Origin: CALCZU01 sp964396165
GTDB lineage: Bacteria > Bdellovibrionota > FAC87 > UBA2466
DNA length: 5,703 nucleotides
Assembly: GCA_964396165.1 (NCBI GenBank)
Contig: CAYNEF010000110.1
Location: 1 to 5,703 of the forward strand
Reading direction: 5' to 3'
In this document: positions 5,246-5,703 of the stretch, piece after piece
Layout: every line of letters begins with the position of its first letter
How positions within the stretch are numbered: the first letter of the stretch is position 1
Program-made: the position numbers and the translations under genes
Notes under the pieces: model-generated
What the model was told of the DNA's origin: nothing
Databases searched by the model: none
What the model saw: the letters and a program-made list of their open reading frames with translations, nothing else

Positions 5246-5703
5246 TCTTGCACCCCTCCCATTTTTGCTTTGCAACGGATATAAGGTCCGCCTGCATCTA
5301 CTTTTGCCGGTTGTCCCTTACCGCAGTACCCCGAACCGAGGTCGAGGTGAAATTCTTTGGAGACTGAGTCCACAGTGGAAAGGACTTCAAATGCCTGTCC
5401 TGAAATCGTGGCGCCCCGGTAAATTTCTTTCTTTTTTCCGTTTTCGATTCGCGTTACTTTTTGCGCGCCAAACATAAATTCTCCAGTAGCATCGGCTTGT
5501 CCGCCCAAGGCTCCTTCCACAAGATAACCATCATCGGTGGAAGTAATCATTTCCTCCAGCGTATCTTTACCAGGAGCTACGTAAGTATTTCGCATTCTGA
5601 TCAATGGTTCGTCGGAATAAAGCCAGGCGCGTGCGTTGCCCGTTGGTGCGACACCAAATAGCGCTGCGGATTCCCTGTTATGCAAATAAGAATTTAAAAT
5701 GCC
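5242..5703 (-). CDS. tldD: TldD catalytic subunit of the TldD/TldE metallopeptidase (C-terminal part)
   Basis: The frame is open to the window edge, so only the last 153 residues are seen; the N-terminal two thirds, including the expected HExxxH zinc site, lie outside. The fragment begins GILNSYLHNRESAALFG, followed by PTGNARAW, then EPLIRMRNTYVAPG and a strongly conserved LEEMI-type segment, all typical of TldD. The cysteine in GYCGKGQ (codon 5325-5323) corresponds to the conserved C-G-K motif that, in E. coli TldD, supplies the third zinc ligand beside the two histidines, so this copy looks catalytically intact at its C-terminus. A TTG at 5685 is not the start, because conserved residues precede it. 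The stop overlaps the tldE start by 4 nt, which fits a co-translated heterodimer. Confidence 0.93.
   Translation of the reverse strand, partial: GILNSYLHNRESAALFGVAPTGNARAWLYSDEPLIRMRNTYVAPGKDTLEEMITSTDDGYLVEGALGGQADATGEFMFGAQKVTRIENGKKKEIYRGATISGQAFEVLSTVDSVSKEFHLDLGSGYCGKGQPAKVDAGGPYIRCKAKMGGVQE
5253..5260 (-). promoter_or_regulatory. Ribosome binding site of tldE inside the tldD 3' end
   Basis: The minus strand reads GGGAGGGG, with GGAGG centred 9 nt before the ATG at 5245-5243. It lies within the last codons of tldD, supports translational coupling, and rules in favour of the 5245 start over the ATG at 5275. Confidence 0.75.

Noticed and set aside
5246..5275. Earlier ATG for tldE adding ten residues
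   Set aside because: It would overlap tldD by 34 nt, and the strong GGAGG site lies downstream of it, positioned for the ATG at 5245.

Overview
All convincing genes in this window lie on the minus strand, so transcription runs from high to low coordinates. The window looks like ordinary chromosomal DNA of a Gram-negative-type bacterium of moderate GC content (roughly mid-40s %, judged by eye). The sequence alone does not fix the lineage. The ffh-rpsP neighbourhood and the tldD-tldE pair occur in many phyla, and a Bdellovibrionota-like or other deep-branching proteobacterial-type host is only a guess.

Read in the direction of transcription: (1) 5703-3854 holds the 3' end of tldD, cut by the window edge, coupled by a 4-nt stop/start overlap to a complete tldE (pmbA). 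Together they form the two-subunit TldD/TldE metallopeptidase. (2) 3853-3669 is an untranslated gap with a modest A+T hairpin that could end the tldDE transcript or act as an attenuator. (3) 3668-2035 is a two-gene unit: a PLP enzyme of the ACC deaminase/D-cysteine desulfhydrase superfamily, followed with another 4-nt overlap by a small polytopic membrane protein of unknown function. (4) 2034-1750 is a 285-nt gap. It carries an 86-nt near-perfect inverted repeat followed, on the minus strand, by ten Ts, which makes a very strong intrinsic terminator. A candidate ffh promoter begins immediately after the T tract. (5) 1749-1 is the translation and targeting cluster: ffh (SRP GTPase), rpsP (ribosomal protein S16) and apparently the first codons of another gene with a good ribosome binding site.

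I see no clear new multi-gene system, phage, CRISPR array, insertion sequence or tRNA. The points most worth a second look are the long hairpin repeat used as a terminator, the possible leaderless start of ffh just behind it, and the uncharacterised PLP-enzyme/membrane-protein pair.
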